A stretch of DNA of 64,000 nt from Owenia fusiformis (GCA_903813345.2 CAIIXF020000001.1:42251366-42315365); one strand, 5' to 3'. Positions 34,790-47,397 are shown, counted from the stretch's first letter. Notes: generated by a model from the letters alone, not told the origin. Numbers and translations: made by a program.

Positions 34790-37200
34790 TTTTTCCAAAA
34801 AAAATTCTTTTTACAATTTTTAATTATTTTCAAAAAATTTAAATTTTTTTTTAATTTCAAAAAAAATTTCAACATTTTCCCTAATTTTTTTCAATCATTT
34901 TTTCAATTTTTTTCTCAAATTATATTTTTCAACTTTTTTCGCCGATGATGATTTCGCATGGGAAAGCTGTGCTCACCCGTGAAGATATCAATATCCACTC
35001 ATGGATATAAATGATATTTTTTCAAAACCATAGGATATTCCTATAAGATACGATCTGATATGACTTGCAGAAATAAATAGGAAGTAATCGTTTAGTTGAT
35101 TGATTTATGGAAGTAGTGAAGTCAATGATTTAATGAATAAGAGCAGATGTTTTTAATTTGAACAGGTCATTCATCAAATGACACTGAAGATTATAACTTA
35201 AAATAGAATGTCTCTCTATATATTTTTATGCATGAGAGACATGTTATAATGCTGGTGAACAAATGATTATTCTAATTTCATCTGTTCACATCCAGTTCCT
35301 ATCATGATCGAGAACTGACCGGGAGTAATTCTCCTCAAATTATTTACTCATTATGAACAGAAATTTAATATTTAAATCGTTAAGGCGTAAATAAATGTCA
35401 ATTTCACGTTCAATAAAAATCCGTCAATAATTTACAGATTACTTGCACATTTGAAGAGGTAAAACTTATAGCAATCAACCGAGGATGGGATTTACATGTA
35501 AACTCAATTGCATTTGTTTTTCACGGGAAAGTTTCTCTCATTGACGTCACAGATTTTTAAGCAGCTCATTATAAAATTCATGAGCTGACTTTGTGGAAAG
35601 GTGATACATTTCTCATGTACGCCAAAACGCCATTGCGTAAAAAGCCAGAAAAAAACTTATTCATTTCCTTATGTTCTTTAGTAATATTTCTTTATTCACG
35701 GTGTCCAACCCAAACGCTCTTACATGCACGACGGAGCGTATCATTACTGACACTAAACAAAGAAATGCTCCGGAGTAGGACAACTGGCGGGTGGGAATGA
35801 TGAACCGTCTGACAATTTCCCCAATAATGGGAATAAGAGGTATAAGTTACTTATTTCGAGTATACCATTCGATGGGTGTGATATTCATGTTGTACTTGGC
35901 TGGCTGTTGACGTTTGAAACAATTAGGGAGAGCTGTACGAAGCAGTATAGTTATCAAAATTCTAAAACGTATTTGTCATTCTACCGGTCAAAACCCCTTG
36001 TGTCGAGACATGTGATTAGTTGAGCCAAGATTAGTGCACCAACGTATATTTTGGTCAAATTTCAATGCTTCAACGCAACATACATTATCGTAATAGTGAT
36101 TTGATGACCAAAAATCCAGTCTTAAAAATGATGACATTGTCATATTCAAGAAACGCTCCGATCTGGTTAACACAGTGAACTGGAAACGCTGCGGTAGTTT
36201 AGATCTGTTAAGGAAATATATAGCTTGACTTTCCTTTTCAGGAAGAGAAAGAAAGGATCTATTATACCCATTGGCATCAATAGAAGAAAGATTAATTCAC
36301 ATATATACTTTTCGTTTTTTTCAATAGTTTTATGTTTTAGCACACATGTAGGCATGACATCATCTAACGTAGGCTTAAGTCAGCTAGTTGCACGTTTAGC
36401 ACCACCAGGTTCGGACGTTTCAATTGGCAGTTACAATGGATGGAAAAACTCATAAAATCATGGGGCTAATGTTACGTTTCATTTATTTTATCTGACAAAG
36501 TTGCATCAGTTATAAATAACAATATAGTATATTAGGTAAAACAAATCAATATTGATATATCATGAAAATCGATTTTAATTTTTAATTTATGATTTAAATT
36601 TTTGTGCATGTTCAGTTATGCTTATGTAAACTGTGGTACCAGAATTATAATGATAAACCTCTCCAGATTTTATATAAATTTTTCCCCTACCCCCGATTTT
36701 TCAATTTCACTAATTCAATTTATATTCCGTTGCGATGTGGTTGCTAGAGAGAATCATGGACCGAAATGATAAAATCGTGGACCGAAATTATATTGAAATG
36801 ATAATAAGTCAGCATTTATCTATTATCTTATGAAATGAAAATTATTCGAACATTTTAGGCACATTAGAACGGTAACCATAAGTTTTGTAACATGCACCAC
36901 AGGCCTATATTGACATGAATTCGTGCGCCCTTTCAAGGCAAGCATGAATTATATGATCTGAAATAAAAAAAAAGAAATAAGGGGTGATGGTGGGTGGGGA
37001 AAAAGTTGTAATACAGTAAAAAAACGTATGCATGATGGTATTGTAAGACTAATGAAAACGAGTATGTTGACTGTTGACTGACTGAATACAAGATGCTCGA
37101 ATGTATAGTTACTGAAGTGTGTGGAGCGAGAAGAGATACGCAAGAGGCGTAACGTATTGGTCGAGTGATCAATTCCATTAACCTGGTTTTAATTCAAAAA
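34790..37200. other. No recognisable feature
   Basis: AT-rich, with long T tracts at 34790-34940. Open frames of 60-80 codons lack any recognised motif. Confidence 0.5.
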
Positions 37201-37207
37201 CACCATA

Positions 37208-37544
37208 TTAATTCCTGTGATCCCTCTCCCAATAAAATAACAAAACAAGGCGTGTGCGGTTGGTTAGATGGCAGAAGCTTGTCTGTTAGACTGGTCATCG
37301 CCGGGAGGGGTGTGAGTGTGGACACCGCGATTCCCGGGGTTACGATGGTCAGTCTAAGACGCTGCGTTTTTACAAAACCCATTTACGCAACTCGACAGCC
37401 CCCAAAACCGCCAAACGGGAATCGCGGTGTCCACACTCACACCCCTCCCGGCGATGACCAGTCTAACAGACAAGCTTCTGCCATCTAACCAACCGCACGC
37501 GCCTTGTTTTGTTATTTTATTGGGAGAGGGATCACAGGAATTAA
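37208..37544. mobile_element. Near-perfect inverted repeat, 128-bp arms
   Basis: 37208-37335 and 37417-37544 are equal in length and complementary with about one mismatch, around an 81-bp loop. The arms are much more GC-rich than the surroundings (for example CGCCGGGAGGGGTGTGAG). The outer edges read TTAATTCC...GGAATTAA, so a TTAA target duplication is possible, as for piggyBac or Kolobok MITEs. The open frames on both strands read the palindrome. Confidence 0.85.
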
Positions 37545-37669
37545 TTACGGTTTACGAGCATGAAATAGGCGTTTTGATATTAATGATTTGACACAATTTT
37601 AAAATATTTTAAGCGTAGTGCTCTATGTATACACCTTCATACGCCCCTGCTTCTTGTTCTTGTTTGTAC

Positions 37670-38571
37670 TGACGTGTCGCAAAAAGGCGGCGCATTTGTT
37701 TTTTAAGGGTATCGCGTGAATGTAACTTTGATTCCCCGGATTATAAGATGATATTCTAATTAAAGTTATATATCATTTTAAAGCTGTTTCGATGAAGATT
37801 TTAGATCAACTACACTCCGTTCACATTTTTTGCGCGTTCGTTTTTAAAAAAGAGTTTTTTACCAAAACATCTGGCAAATATCCCATGTTGACACGTTACA
37901 TTTTGAATTATTTTTCGTCTTTAAACGCTCATAACTCAAACAATATATGACTATTATACTTAATTATTTTTCGTCTTGATAAAGGTAGATTGAAGTTTTA
38001 TTTTAGTTGGCGTCCCATATTGTGACGTCATAGAGTCTGAAAAATAGAATCGGTTGACAGCGACCTTTTTTGCTCATTTTTTGGTACCTTCAACTTTTCA
38101 GGTGTACATTAAACAAAAAATACGAGATCAATTTTTAATAAATCATACATGATTATTTTGCTCCTAAACTCTAGTTTATTAATAAATAGTTGATTTTGTT
38201 CACAAAAGTATGTGTTTTCTGTTGTATGTGGAAAAGTGGAGGACGAAAGGTTTTCAAAATTCATTAAAATAGGGCTAATTTACGCCGTTCGCCTATTTTC
38301 AAGCACAGCAACACGTATATTTATTTCACCTAAAATATCAATTGATTCGTGTTTTATGATGCTCCTAGCCCATTAACAATATATATATGATATCAGAGTT
38401 ATTCGTCTAAAATATTTTGAGATATAGAGGTAAATGTGGAGGACGAAAGGATTTTCATGTGTGTACATTTTTCTCAAAAACGTCACATTCTTTCATGTTA
38501 AAAGCGAGGATCCTCTGGATTACGCCACAAAATTTGTAACAATGCGTGCGCGAGCTTTTTGCGACACGTCA
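37670..38571. mobile_element. ~0.9-kb MITE with TGACGTGTCGC ends
   Basis: TGACGTGTCGCAAAAAG at 37670 is exactly complementary to 38555-38571. The internal segment GTGGAGGACGAAAGG occurs twice (about 38230 and 38429). No coding region and no clear target duplication. Confidence 0.7.
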
Positions 38572-38574
38572 CTG

Positions 38575-40540
38575 CTCTATCAAATGTCACGTTGATCGCA
38601 TGCAGTGTCCTTCCTATTTTTAATTTTACAAAATAGAAATCAACTGGCTCAACAAGATTGAATCATTATTTGTCAATGTTTCAGGATCACTTTTCATTTG
38701 ATATTACATCCTAGCACTATGAATAACAATTGTCCCGATGTAAATAAAATGAAAAAAGTATTATTTATCAACAGAAATTTAAAATTCACCGTGCGGCTGC
38801 CGTGGGAAATGTGACTGCAAAAGTATGAGAGCGCAGAAATTCCACGGCGAGCGTAGAAATGAAACTAAACATTTTTAATGTATTCATGGGCCTCAGAGCT
38901 CAGCTATAGTATAGAACGACGCGACAGAAAGTGTAATCAATGCAGAAATGTAGTTTTGAGTTCTATCCTATCGGATATGCACCTATTGGCCTCGTTATAG
39001 TTTTGTGTTTATTTTATATTTCTCTACAAGATGTAAGCTCATTTGTTTGTAATTCACCTTTGTTTCTGGTAGTTACGCATTAACTAAATAAAGCATCATA
39101 TTCAAAACTATTTCTGCAAGTGATGTAATTTTGTAAAATAAAATTGATCTGCGGTCGACGCACGGCCTGCGTACGACAAATGTGACTGGGTGTAATGCGT
39201 GGTGTATACTTACCATATTCTATGGCCATTGAGTGTGGCCATAGATTATAAATAAGACACTCTTTGTTTTTTTGAATTTGCCTTTAAATTGCCCAGCCGT
39301 CTTATTTTTATTGATTAAAGAAATATAAAGAAATATTCTTTAACAAGAGCGACCATCTTGTCTTTTCGCTATAGCGGAAATAAGGCATGCTTTCAATATG
39401 GAGAACGGGACGACGTTTATTTTCAATGAAAGCGTTCAATATTTCATCAACAAGACAAGCCGTTACCATTTCAATTCTTGAAATATTAGCAGGACTGTTT
39501 TTAGAATATTACTTAGATTTATTAAACGGCGGCTAAAGATTTTACAATAGTTCACGGTGTTCCAAATGGAATCAGTTCTGGCTAGAGACGCGAGTAAGTG
39601 TATACATGTATATTATACTATCTGTATATCCTTTACTACAGAATACTTACACGTATAAGAATAAGACTCATTTTTATTAATGAATATATACCCGGGCCTC
39701 AGGCTGAGCTTGAATTCGCGAATGCAACTTTCGGCTAGCGGCTACCGAATTGATTACAAATTGATGGCAAACTCATCTAAATAAGTGAATAGTACCTACT
39801 GTGTATCCCTGTAGCTGCAAGCTATCCCGTCAAATTCAATCGCTGACCTTAATGACAGCCTTAATGGGTAAATCTGCCTATTTAGCAGCAAGTGACAATG
39901 ACCTAATTTAGTTCGCTAATTCAACCGAGCGTCTTTATCATAACTGAATGATAACGTATGGAATCGTATCTTAAAAACTAGCAATGACATTTATTTTAAT
40001 GATAAAAACGTCACTTATAAGTGTAATGACCCTGTATGTGTTACTGAGTATGTGCCTGTAAATTTATGTGTTGCCAATGTCAGGATGGTGAGCTGTTGAC
40101 TAGGGCCTGTTACATTAAAGTGTGATTTGAAGTGTTGTATGTCACTTTTTGGCGCCAAAATGAGATAAATGCTATAGAAGGTGTTATGCGGTAAACAAGA
40201 TACAAATATATGTCACATTCCGCAACGAATATATAATAGATTATATTATTAAATATGTTAACCAATGAGAACGTGATACGGAAGTACGCAATTGTCTTGC
40301 ATCGATTTGACAAACGGGTAAAAGTTTATAAATTATTATAATGATTACTGAATCAACAGTTCAGTGTATCGAATCTATCAACTTATGCAGAAGTATAACT
40401 GAACCAATCTCACGTAAAAACCACTCCATTAATCCAGGATTCATATATTAGTACTAACTGTATTGGTAATCCAGCATAGTTTTACATTTAGAGTCAATTC
40501 TCGCAACCAATCAAATCAAGGCTTTCTGCATTACGTTTTC
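38575..40540. other. No recognisable feature
   Basis: AT-rich sequence with nothing that resembles a gene, RNA or ordered repeat. Confidence 0.5.
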
Positions 40541-40770
40541 ACCTGCAGTATATGTCACATTCACCTGCGGTATGTGGCATATTCCGCAAGTGAGTATGAC
40601 ATATTCCGCAGGTGAGTTGGTATTCACAGAAATCAATGTATCGCATATTCACTGCGGAATATGGCATACTCACCTGCGGAATATGCCATATACCACAGGT
40701 GAGTATGGCATATTCACCCGTATCACAAATACCGCGCAACCATGAATGTATGCCATATTCCGCGTAACAG
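40541..40770. repeat. Palindromic minisatellite
   Basis: The motif GGCATATTCCGCAGGTGAGT and its complement ACTCACCTGCGGAATATGCC alternate in both orientations about seven times. The array can fold into several alternative hairpins. Confidence 0.8.
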
Positions 40771-40784
40771 AAGGTATCGCAATA

Positions 40785-40932
40785 GATTTCAGATAGCCTT
40801 ATTGATACATCAAACACTGAAATAGGGGTGGAAAGGGCTTAAAATCAGGACAACATTTTAGAAAAAAAACATGTTGGTTGGGTGCATATTCCCTGTCTCA
40901 AAGTCCAAAATATTTTATCTCTATGACACGCC
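40785..40932. repeat. Partial copy of the 6975-7625 repeat
   Basis: Shares GTATCGCAATAGATTTCAGA, GGGGTGGAAAGGGCT and CCCTGTCTCAAAGTCCAAA with the inverted repeat at 6975-7625. Confidence 0.7.
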
Positions 40933-41340
40933 CGGTGTTCGTACAAAATGGATGGAGGGGGAGTAGGCGATTTCTGAAAGGAAACTCAACCAAGGATTGG
41001 TATCGATATGGAGGACTTTTTGAACACACGGTTCTCTAAAACAAGTCATAAAAAATCTGAAAATTTAACACATCGTCAATTTAATGGTCATCTTCTGAAT
41101 GGTAACAATATAATTTGAAAAATAAATATATACATTCATCTATATTGTTTTAGAAAACACATAAAACACTTGTTTTGTTCTTGGTATCATGTTTCCAGAA
41201 TGAAATGAAACATCTTTTCGAACCTCATTGGAACAAAACGACATAAACACAACATGTTTAGGTCTCTAAATATTGTAATTGTACAAAGGAAATTTTGGTT
41301 GATTTTAAAAAAGTATCTTGTTATAAAAGGTTTATCTTGG
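40933..41340. other. No recognisable feature
   Basis: AT-rich sequence without repeats or coding similarity that I can support. Confidence 0.45.
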
Positions 41341-42844
41341 TTACCTGTATTTTACAAGCGAGCAGGCGACCCAGGTGGGCGCTTTTATTTTTTAATAGGG
41401 GTGGAAGGATCAAAAACACATTCCAAAATTATTTTATTGCATGATTATCTTTGAGATTCTGTCGTCTAGATTGTAACTTTCAAAAATACAGTGTAGATCT
41501 ATTATTTTTCGAATCCGAGAATGGTCCAACAAATCTTTACGGTGTGCGGTGTAACGGTGTAAAACAACATATCTGACACCCTCTGCAGGTGCTTGGGGTT
41601 GTGTGACATACGGGCGTAAATCCCAAATACAGTATGGTGGTTGGTACTTGGTGGTATACGCAATATTGTAGCAGCAAATTGGAATCTGTTCAAATATAAC
41701 GAGAGCGATAGCAATGTATGAGTCTGGTCTACTGCGCGCTGATTGGTCAACAGTGATCAGTGACGTCAGGGTCAAGTGAGGTCACTTGCTTGACCACTGA
41801 GAACATTAAATTTAGAGAAAATCGGGACAAACTGAGCATGTCATAAGTAAACTGAACAATATTGCAAAATATTACACAGGAATTAAAAGGCCGAAACTGT
41901 TTTGAAAGTTCCTTAATTTAGTGTAATTAAAATCTTGACCGGAAATCAAAAATCCAGTGTCCTTGAGGTGTCACTCCGGGAAATGTGGTAAAAGTGTTTT
42001 TTAATACTTTAAAAACGAAGCCATGCCAACTTCAATGGTGTGTATAGTAGGTTTAAGTGTATGCAATGTGGCCATTTGAGGTATGTATGTAAAGCTGAGG
42101 CCAAGTACTTTCTAAATGTGCCATTTTAAGAAAAAAACGCAAGAATATAGTCCCGTAAACTGGAACTACTTTATTCGATAATTTTCATCGGTGAAGCAGG
42201 GATTTTACCTGAAAATGAGTCCCTATGTTGGCGTAGTGATATATAAAAATCGAGACGCAAACCCTATGTTAAATATAGTGTCAAGATTAAGGTTATCATT
42301 GTATAGGGGAACGCAGAAATATAGTCATTGTATGGGCTAGTTCGTTCGAAAATGGCGATATGTACCCCAGAACTTGAATTTTGTGATTTTTTCAATATTT
42401 TTCAATGATTTACAGGAGTGACACCTTGACCTGACCGGAAGACGACAACAACAACAAGATAGGTCCAACAAGATAATTCAGCAAACTCTTTGTCAAGATC
42501 TACTTGGATGAAAAGTTGCCTAGCCCTGATACCCCGGCCTGATACCATCAGTGTAAGGAACTGAACGATACCATATACTTGTTTGTTTTGTTGTTGGTTA
42601 GGTAACACGCCTGTGAGGTCACAAACGATTGACAAGAATTTAAACCCTGCTTCAGTAAACTTGATTTCTTATTTTCAAGGCCAATTTGGATAATTTTAAT
42701 TAGGGTAGGTCTAAGGCCCAAGTATGTAATAATAATCCATAGGCCATAAATTAATTTTGGAATGCGTTTTTGATCCTACCACCCCTATGAAAAAAATAAA
42801 AGCGCCCGCCTGGGTCGCCTGCTCGCCTGTAAAATACAGGTAAC
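41341..42844. mobile_element. 1.5-kb element with ~100-bp TIRs
   Basis: TTACCTGTATTTTACA at 41341 and its complement at 42829-42844 begin inverted repeats of about 100 bp that share GAGCAGGCGACCCAGG and GGATCAAAAAC. The interior has a second, weaker inverted motif (GAGGTGTCACTCC near 41968; GGAGTGACACCTTG near 42415). No protein recognised. Confidence 0.75.
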
Positions 42845-43310
42845 AGTTTATCTTGATTTCTTATCTATTTTGGGGCGATTTTGTTTGAATTTTTTAAGGC
42901 TTTTTTAAAATCAGTCAAAAATTCCTTTGTATAACTATAATATTGAGAGGTCTAAAAACATGTTGTATATGATATTTTGTTCCACCACCAAGGTTCGGAA
43001 AGACATTTTATTTCATTCTCAAGAATTGGTAGAAAGGAGCAAAACAATTGCACTAAAAAGACAACAAAAAATGTTAACAAAAAACAGTTATATAAAATAT
43101 TTCTAAATAATTTTCGCATTAAATTGTTGTCAACCAATATATTAAAATAATATAATAATATAATAATATTTAAATAATACCAGGACCCCCTTTTGGGGAT
43201 AAATCAGTTTTAATTTTCGTATTTTTCAAACTTCGGTTTTCGCGGTACTTTTCATATTTTGCGCGAACTTTTTCTTATTTTCAACTAACAGGTTTTACCT
43301 ACACCCATTT
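42845..43310. other. AT-rich spacer with AATAAT microsatellite
   Basis: AATAATATAAT repeats at about 43143-43178. No genes seen. Confidence 0.5.
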
Positions 43311-43313
43311 GTT

Positions 43314-43607
43314 ATGGGTTTCCAAGGATATGGATTGCTCCTTCTCTGCTTTGTTCTTGCAGTCCAGTCATCTTTCTGTGATCATGGAAACCACCTACCT
43401 TCAACAGAGTCATACACACAGCTGATGCAACTACGACGTTTCCATAAGCTTGTTGGCTCTCGTGGAATCCTTCACAAGAAATCATCAACATCACTGCTTT
43501 TCCTATATCTTATTCTAAGTGGTGACATCCACCCAAACCCAGGTCCTGTTAAAGTTCCCTGCGGTAAGCAGTTGTCAAGAATCAAGAATCAATGTGTGGC
43601 ATTGTAA
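43314..43607 (+). pseudogene. CR1-like LINE N-terminal fragment with 2A-like motif
   Basis: Ninety-seven codons from a proper ATG. Residues 7-20 are hydrophobic (LLLLCFVLAV), resembling a signal peptide. Residues 70-78 read GDIHPNPGP, preceded by the hydrophobic LLFLYLIL. That is the ribosome-skipping 2A pattern D-x-(E/H)-x-N-P-G-P known at the N-terminus of several invertebrate non-LTR retrotransposons. The following PCG...IKNQCVAL resembles the start of the zinc-finger that often comes next, but a stop interrupts it. The endonuclease region is missing before the RT pieces downstream. Confidence 0.75.
43521..43547 (+). other. 2A-like (StopGo) motif
   Basis: Encodes GDIHPNPGP. The terminal NPGP is invariant in 2A peptides, where the last peptide bond (G-P) is skipped. 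The position before the usual zinc-finger fits the CR1-type arrangement. His replaces the more common Glu. Confidence 0.7.
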
Positions 43608-44137
43608 TATAAGTAATGTAATGATTAAGTACTATTTTGTATTTTTAGTGTGGCTTTGTTGACCCCTATCCCTAAGAAATATGAAAAAGTGAAGGTGGCA
43701 CAATTAGATCAGAAATTCTATAATGAGTACAAATACTTCTCCAAGTAGCATTTAAAAATGTATTTGTGTGATATATATAGGTAATTTAATGGGAGGGATG
43801 CAATCTGAGGGAAAATATGATATTGGCCAAGGAAAATATCATATTGTATTAGTTTGTGGACGAAGGATTACCCCCCTAGAATAATATTTGAGGGGGGTAT
43901 TAGATTATCATTCTATAACATCAACTAAATATATGGTATAGTACTGATTCCTACATAATATGTCACTAGTACAATGGTCAAGTGTATCCACATTTTTTTA
44001 CGAAAAATGGCGGCCATTTTGAATTGAGCGGCCATATTGAAAATTACTTCTCGAGCAGAGGTCCAAGACTCATAAGGCATAAGCCTATAAAATTTGAATC
44101 AAATCCGTCAACCGGTATTTGAGTTATCAACCAATAA
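43608..44137. other. Decayed interval with small hairpins
   Basis: Where the LINE endonuclease should be, no homology remains visible. GATTACCCCCC / GGGGGGTA (43873-43900) and AATATGATATT / AATATCATATT (about 43817-43850) form hairpins. Confidence 0.45.
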
Positions 44138-44427
44138 AAAACTCCAGTAAAGTCAGGAGTTCCTGAAGGAACAGTTCTTGGACCACTCTGTTTCCTTGTT
44201 TATATGATCAATAATATGGGCAATAACCTATCATCCTCAGCCAGTCTCAAACTATTTGCTGACGACAGCCTTTTATTCATGACAGTCGAAAGCAAGCAAG
44301 ATGCATTAACACTAGAGGAGAATCCTGATAAACTGGTCTCCTGAGCATCAACATGGCAAATGAAATTCCATCCATCGAAATGCTATGTGCTAAATATTCA
44401 TAAAGGTAAATCCCCTATCATTCACAA
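44138..44427 (+). pseudogene. LINE reverse transcriptase fragment
   Basis: In one frame it reads KTPVKSGVPEGTVLGPLCF and then KLFADDSLLFM. These are the RT motifs (G)VPQGSVLGP and the catalytic (Y/F)-x-DD box of non-LTR elements. One in-frame stop follows (LVS*AST), then FHPSKCYVLNIHKGKS. The fragment stops at an unrelated ~520-bp insertion. Orientation and type match the pieces at 43314, 44955 and 52109. Confidence 0.85.
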
Positions 44428-44944
44428 TTGGATAGTCGCTAAATAGCAGAAAAATCAATGAAATCTAGTGCTGCCATCTTTTATTCAGCTTTTAATTTGG
44501 GCTAGAGTTCCATTCACTTACATGCTACAATCTTGGAAAAGTGGCTTGATTTCATGATTTATCAAAGTGTGTTAGTTGAATCTGTATAAAACTTGAATGA
44601 TATACCACATTATGACCCCGTTTATGCACATGTTGTGATTAAATATGCAAAATTAATGTTGATTGACATACAAATAATCTAAGGTTTTAAGGAATTTTAG
44701 CATTGCATCTATGGAAATTTGGCCCAAGTTTTTTTTAAATTGTCATAGAAAATTATTCAAATTACATAACTGTGTAAATCAAAGCTATTTTAGGAGAAAA
44801 CATTCCACTGAATGCAAATATGCCATTTAAAAGAAGGAAATGTAAGTCATTAGAGGTCTAATATGCAAATCTCTTAAAATCTCACGAAAAACGAGATTTA
44901 GTGAGATTTCAAAAGCTATATGGAAACTATACTATTACACCAAG
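44428..44944. mobile_element. Unidentified insertion inside the LINE RT
   Basis: About 517 bp of AT-rich sequence separates IHKGKSPIIHN from the next RT segment. Its ends (TTGGATAGTC...; ...GGAAACTATAC) do not form a clear terminal repeat. It may be a MITE or a replacement by rearrangement. Confidence 0.5.
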
Positions 44945-44954
44945 CTAGGGGGTG

Positions 44955-45233
44955 TCGGTAACACACATCCCATACCTAGGTATTGACATCACAAATAACT
45001 TATGCTGGACAGCACATATTCAAACTATTGTATCCAAAGTCAATAAGGTGCTTGGATTTCTCAGGCGCAACCTCCATCAATGCCCTGAAAAAGTGAGGGC
45101 TCAGGCGAATTTCTAGTCCGGCCTAATATAGAATATGCCCGTTTGGCATGGGATCCATACCGACAAAAAGATATTGATATGCTGGAACAGGTACAGAGAA
45201 GAGCAGCCAGGTTTGTAACCAAATGTCACTCAA
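44955..45233 (+). pseudogene. LINE reverse transcriptase fragment, continuation
   Basis: Reads HIPYLGIDITNNLCWTAHI, then VLGFLRRNLHQCPEKVRAQA. After a frameshift it continues IEYARLAWDPYRQKDIDMLE and QRRAARFVTK. This is the conserved thumb-side part of CR1/Jockey-type RTs (YLG...; FLRRNL; LEYA...WDP; LE-x-VQRRAARF). At least one stop and one frameshift make it inactive. Confidence 0.85.
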
Positions 45234-45239
45234 TAGTTA

Positions 45240-46010
45240 TAAAGGAATTTTTCAGATAAGCCTTAATTAAGCTGTTTCCTCCTGTTCATCCTGCAATCGT
45301 TTTGATGAGTTTAAATGATAAAACATATATTCCTGCATACGGTTTTACTTGTTGAGCACTTGTCAACATTACCATTTACTAATTATTGAGGGGTTTAACA
45401 GGGGTCCACAAAAAATAAAAATATTAGATTTTGATATTTTTGAAGTTTACAACGGATTATCTACTTATTAATCAGTTTTTGGGAAGGTTATTAGCATGAA
45501 CTATTGATTTTATCTGTTTAATTGAAAATAAGATCGTCTGTCTGACTATATTTTGCATTCAAAATGATTAAAAATAATTGTTCCATTTAGTTCACTTTCT
45601 TTTAACATCATCTTGTTTTTTGTTAATCTGCCAATTGTTTTGATGTTTAAATAATAAAACATATATTCCTTTGCTATTTTGAGGGCGAGGCCACCGTGCC
45701 AAGTTCCATTCTCCCGTGTCATTAATCTACCGCTATGTCGTCATAAGATCCAATTGAACGCCTTGACATTGATATCACTTTAAAGATAGTAGAAATGGTT
45801 TTCCAATGATACCCCGTATTGCCATGCTCACCTCAGTTGGGTGTACTCAATCTTTGATGCAATCTGTAGAGTGTACCCCTAACCCAAAGAAATTTCAAGA
45901 AATCTCAAAATCAAATTTCCTGAATTTTGCTAAAAGGACCTGTGCCGGATTGATTCTTCTCATTTGCATTTTCTCAAATATAGCATTGTTATATACAATA
46001 ATAAAAAATA
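45240..46010. other. No gene seen; short direct repeat
   Basis: AT-rich. TAAAACATATATTCCT with its flanks occurs at about 45317 and 45655. A 76-codon frame at 45806-46036 shows a hydrophobic segment but no recognised family. Confidence 0.5.
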
Positions 46011-46547
46011 ATGGCATATGTTCAACCACAAGATAAAAATTACATTAAAAGTAAACCGCTTGATATTAAGAAAATCCTTGAAAAAAGATATATAAAATAT
46101 TGGGAAAAAACTGTCAATGATAATAAAGGGAAATTAGAATTTTTGAATAATATCAAACAACGATGGGGAAAAGAACCATATTTGAATTTAATAAAGAACG
46201 CCGAACATAGGAAATCTATGACGCGATTAAGAATAAGTGCACACAATTTAGAAATAGAGCGAGGAAGGTATACAAGACCAATAGTTCCGAGAGATCAAAG
46301 AAAATGCAAATTATGTAAAATCACCACTGGTACGGAAACTCATTTTATTTTTGAGTGCCAAAAATTGGAAAAAATGAGATATGAATACTTTGATACATTT
46401 AACTCGTTTTGCCCAAATCTAACTGTATTGACTACCGAAGAAAAGGCTAATTATATGTTTAATGCTGAGGGTAACATGTGTATCACCTTTGCAAAATACC
46501 TTTATGAAATAATTGAAAAGAGATCAACAACTATATTATCAATATAA
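46011..46547 (+). pseudogene. LINE ORF2 C-terminal region, 178 codons
   Basis: The frame is uninterrupted. Residues 71-87 (TRLRISAHNLEIERGRY) followed by C99-x2-C102-x8-H111-x4-C116 form the C-terminal zinc-knuckle region typical of ORF2 proteins in many marine invertebrate LINEs. It lies beyond the RT domain and is thought to help nucleic-acid binding. RT and endonuclease are absent, so this is a 5'-truncated copy. The intact frame suggests it is younger than the CR1-like pieces around it. Confidence 0.75.
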
Positions 46548-46755
46548 ATATATACATGTAGGTGTAGGCTAATAGTAGTTGTTGGTATATATCTAATGAT
46601 CAGTCAATCACATTATATTGTCATTATATGCCATGTAAAATTTGCATTGTATGTTATTGTAATTGTATGTATAGTTTTAGTTTTATTTTATCATGTTTAT
46701 TTGCTGTACACTCACCCGAAAGGGATTTTTAGTACAATAAAGCATTGAATAATAA
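46011..46755 (+). mobile_element. 3' end of a second LINE family
   Basis: Contains a C-terminal coding remnant (46011-46547) followed by a ~200-bp 3' untranslated region. That ends in CTCACCCGAAAGGGATTTTT, an AATAAA signal at about 46736 and an AT-rich tail. This is the layout of a 5'-truncated non-LTR insertion. Confidence 0.75.
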
Positions 46756-47301
46756 TATACCATTGTGATTGGCATAATACCTGCAATGCATACATAACCA
46801 TGTTGGAAGAAAACAAACTAATTCAGTTTACTATTAGGATATAGTCCTGCGTAAAGATACTAGCGGTTAGTGATTTGGTTTTCTGGATAAAAAGTTAATT
46901 TCTCCTTCCCTACCCCAATTGGAGCGCGATTTGGCGTTTGGGAAGTGAATTGGGACTCAATATTTAAAAGGTAGGTCCTAATTCATCTGAAAACATGTCA
47001 ACGTTCAGTAGGAAATCTCATTTTAAGCTGGCGGCGGAATGATTTTGACCTTTGCTATTTTACCAGAATTTTCTGAGAAATCTGACGATAGAGGGGGTTA
47101 GTATCTTCAAGTTTATTTATCTCAAATATTTGGTGGACAACCCATGGTGAGTTTGTTATAGCAGGCTAGGCAAGTCTCTCTTGAACACTGTGGTATGTTG
47201 CACTAGGATTGGATACTAACCGTTAATAGGATATAGGGTAAAATGTTATAATGGTCATTTAAACTCTTCTAAAGTCTCCAACCTAATGCATTATTGGCCC
47301 G
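46756..47301. other. No recognisable feature
   Basis: AT-rich; AGGATATAG and ACTAACCGTTAAT / AGCGGTTAGT motifs recur near 46835 and 47215, suggesting a decayed inverted repeat. No genes. Confidence 0.4.
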
Positions 47302-47397
47302 CCACTATGACGTCACATAGGTCGATATAGTAGCATAAATGCCTTCTACACTAGCACAAATACCACTAGAACATGCCCGGCAATGTGGTAATAATAG
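47302..47397. repeat. Dispersed repeat, copy 2 of 2
   Basis: Matches 1211-1312, including the TGACGTCA palindrome and CCCGGCAATGTGGTAATAAT. Confidence 0.7.

Noticed and set aside
37165-37488. 107-codon plus-strand frame
   Set aside because: It reads through both arms of the 128-bp inverted repeat.
45806-46036. 76-codon frame with a hydrophobic segment as a small membrane protein
   Set aside because: No homology or conserved context, and it ends just inside the LINE remnant. Likely chance.
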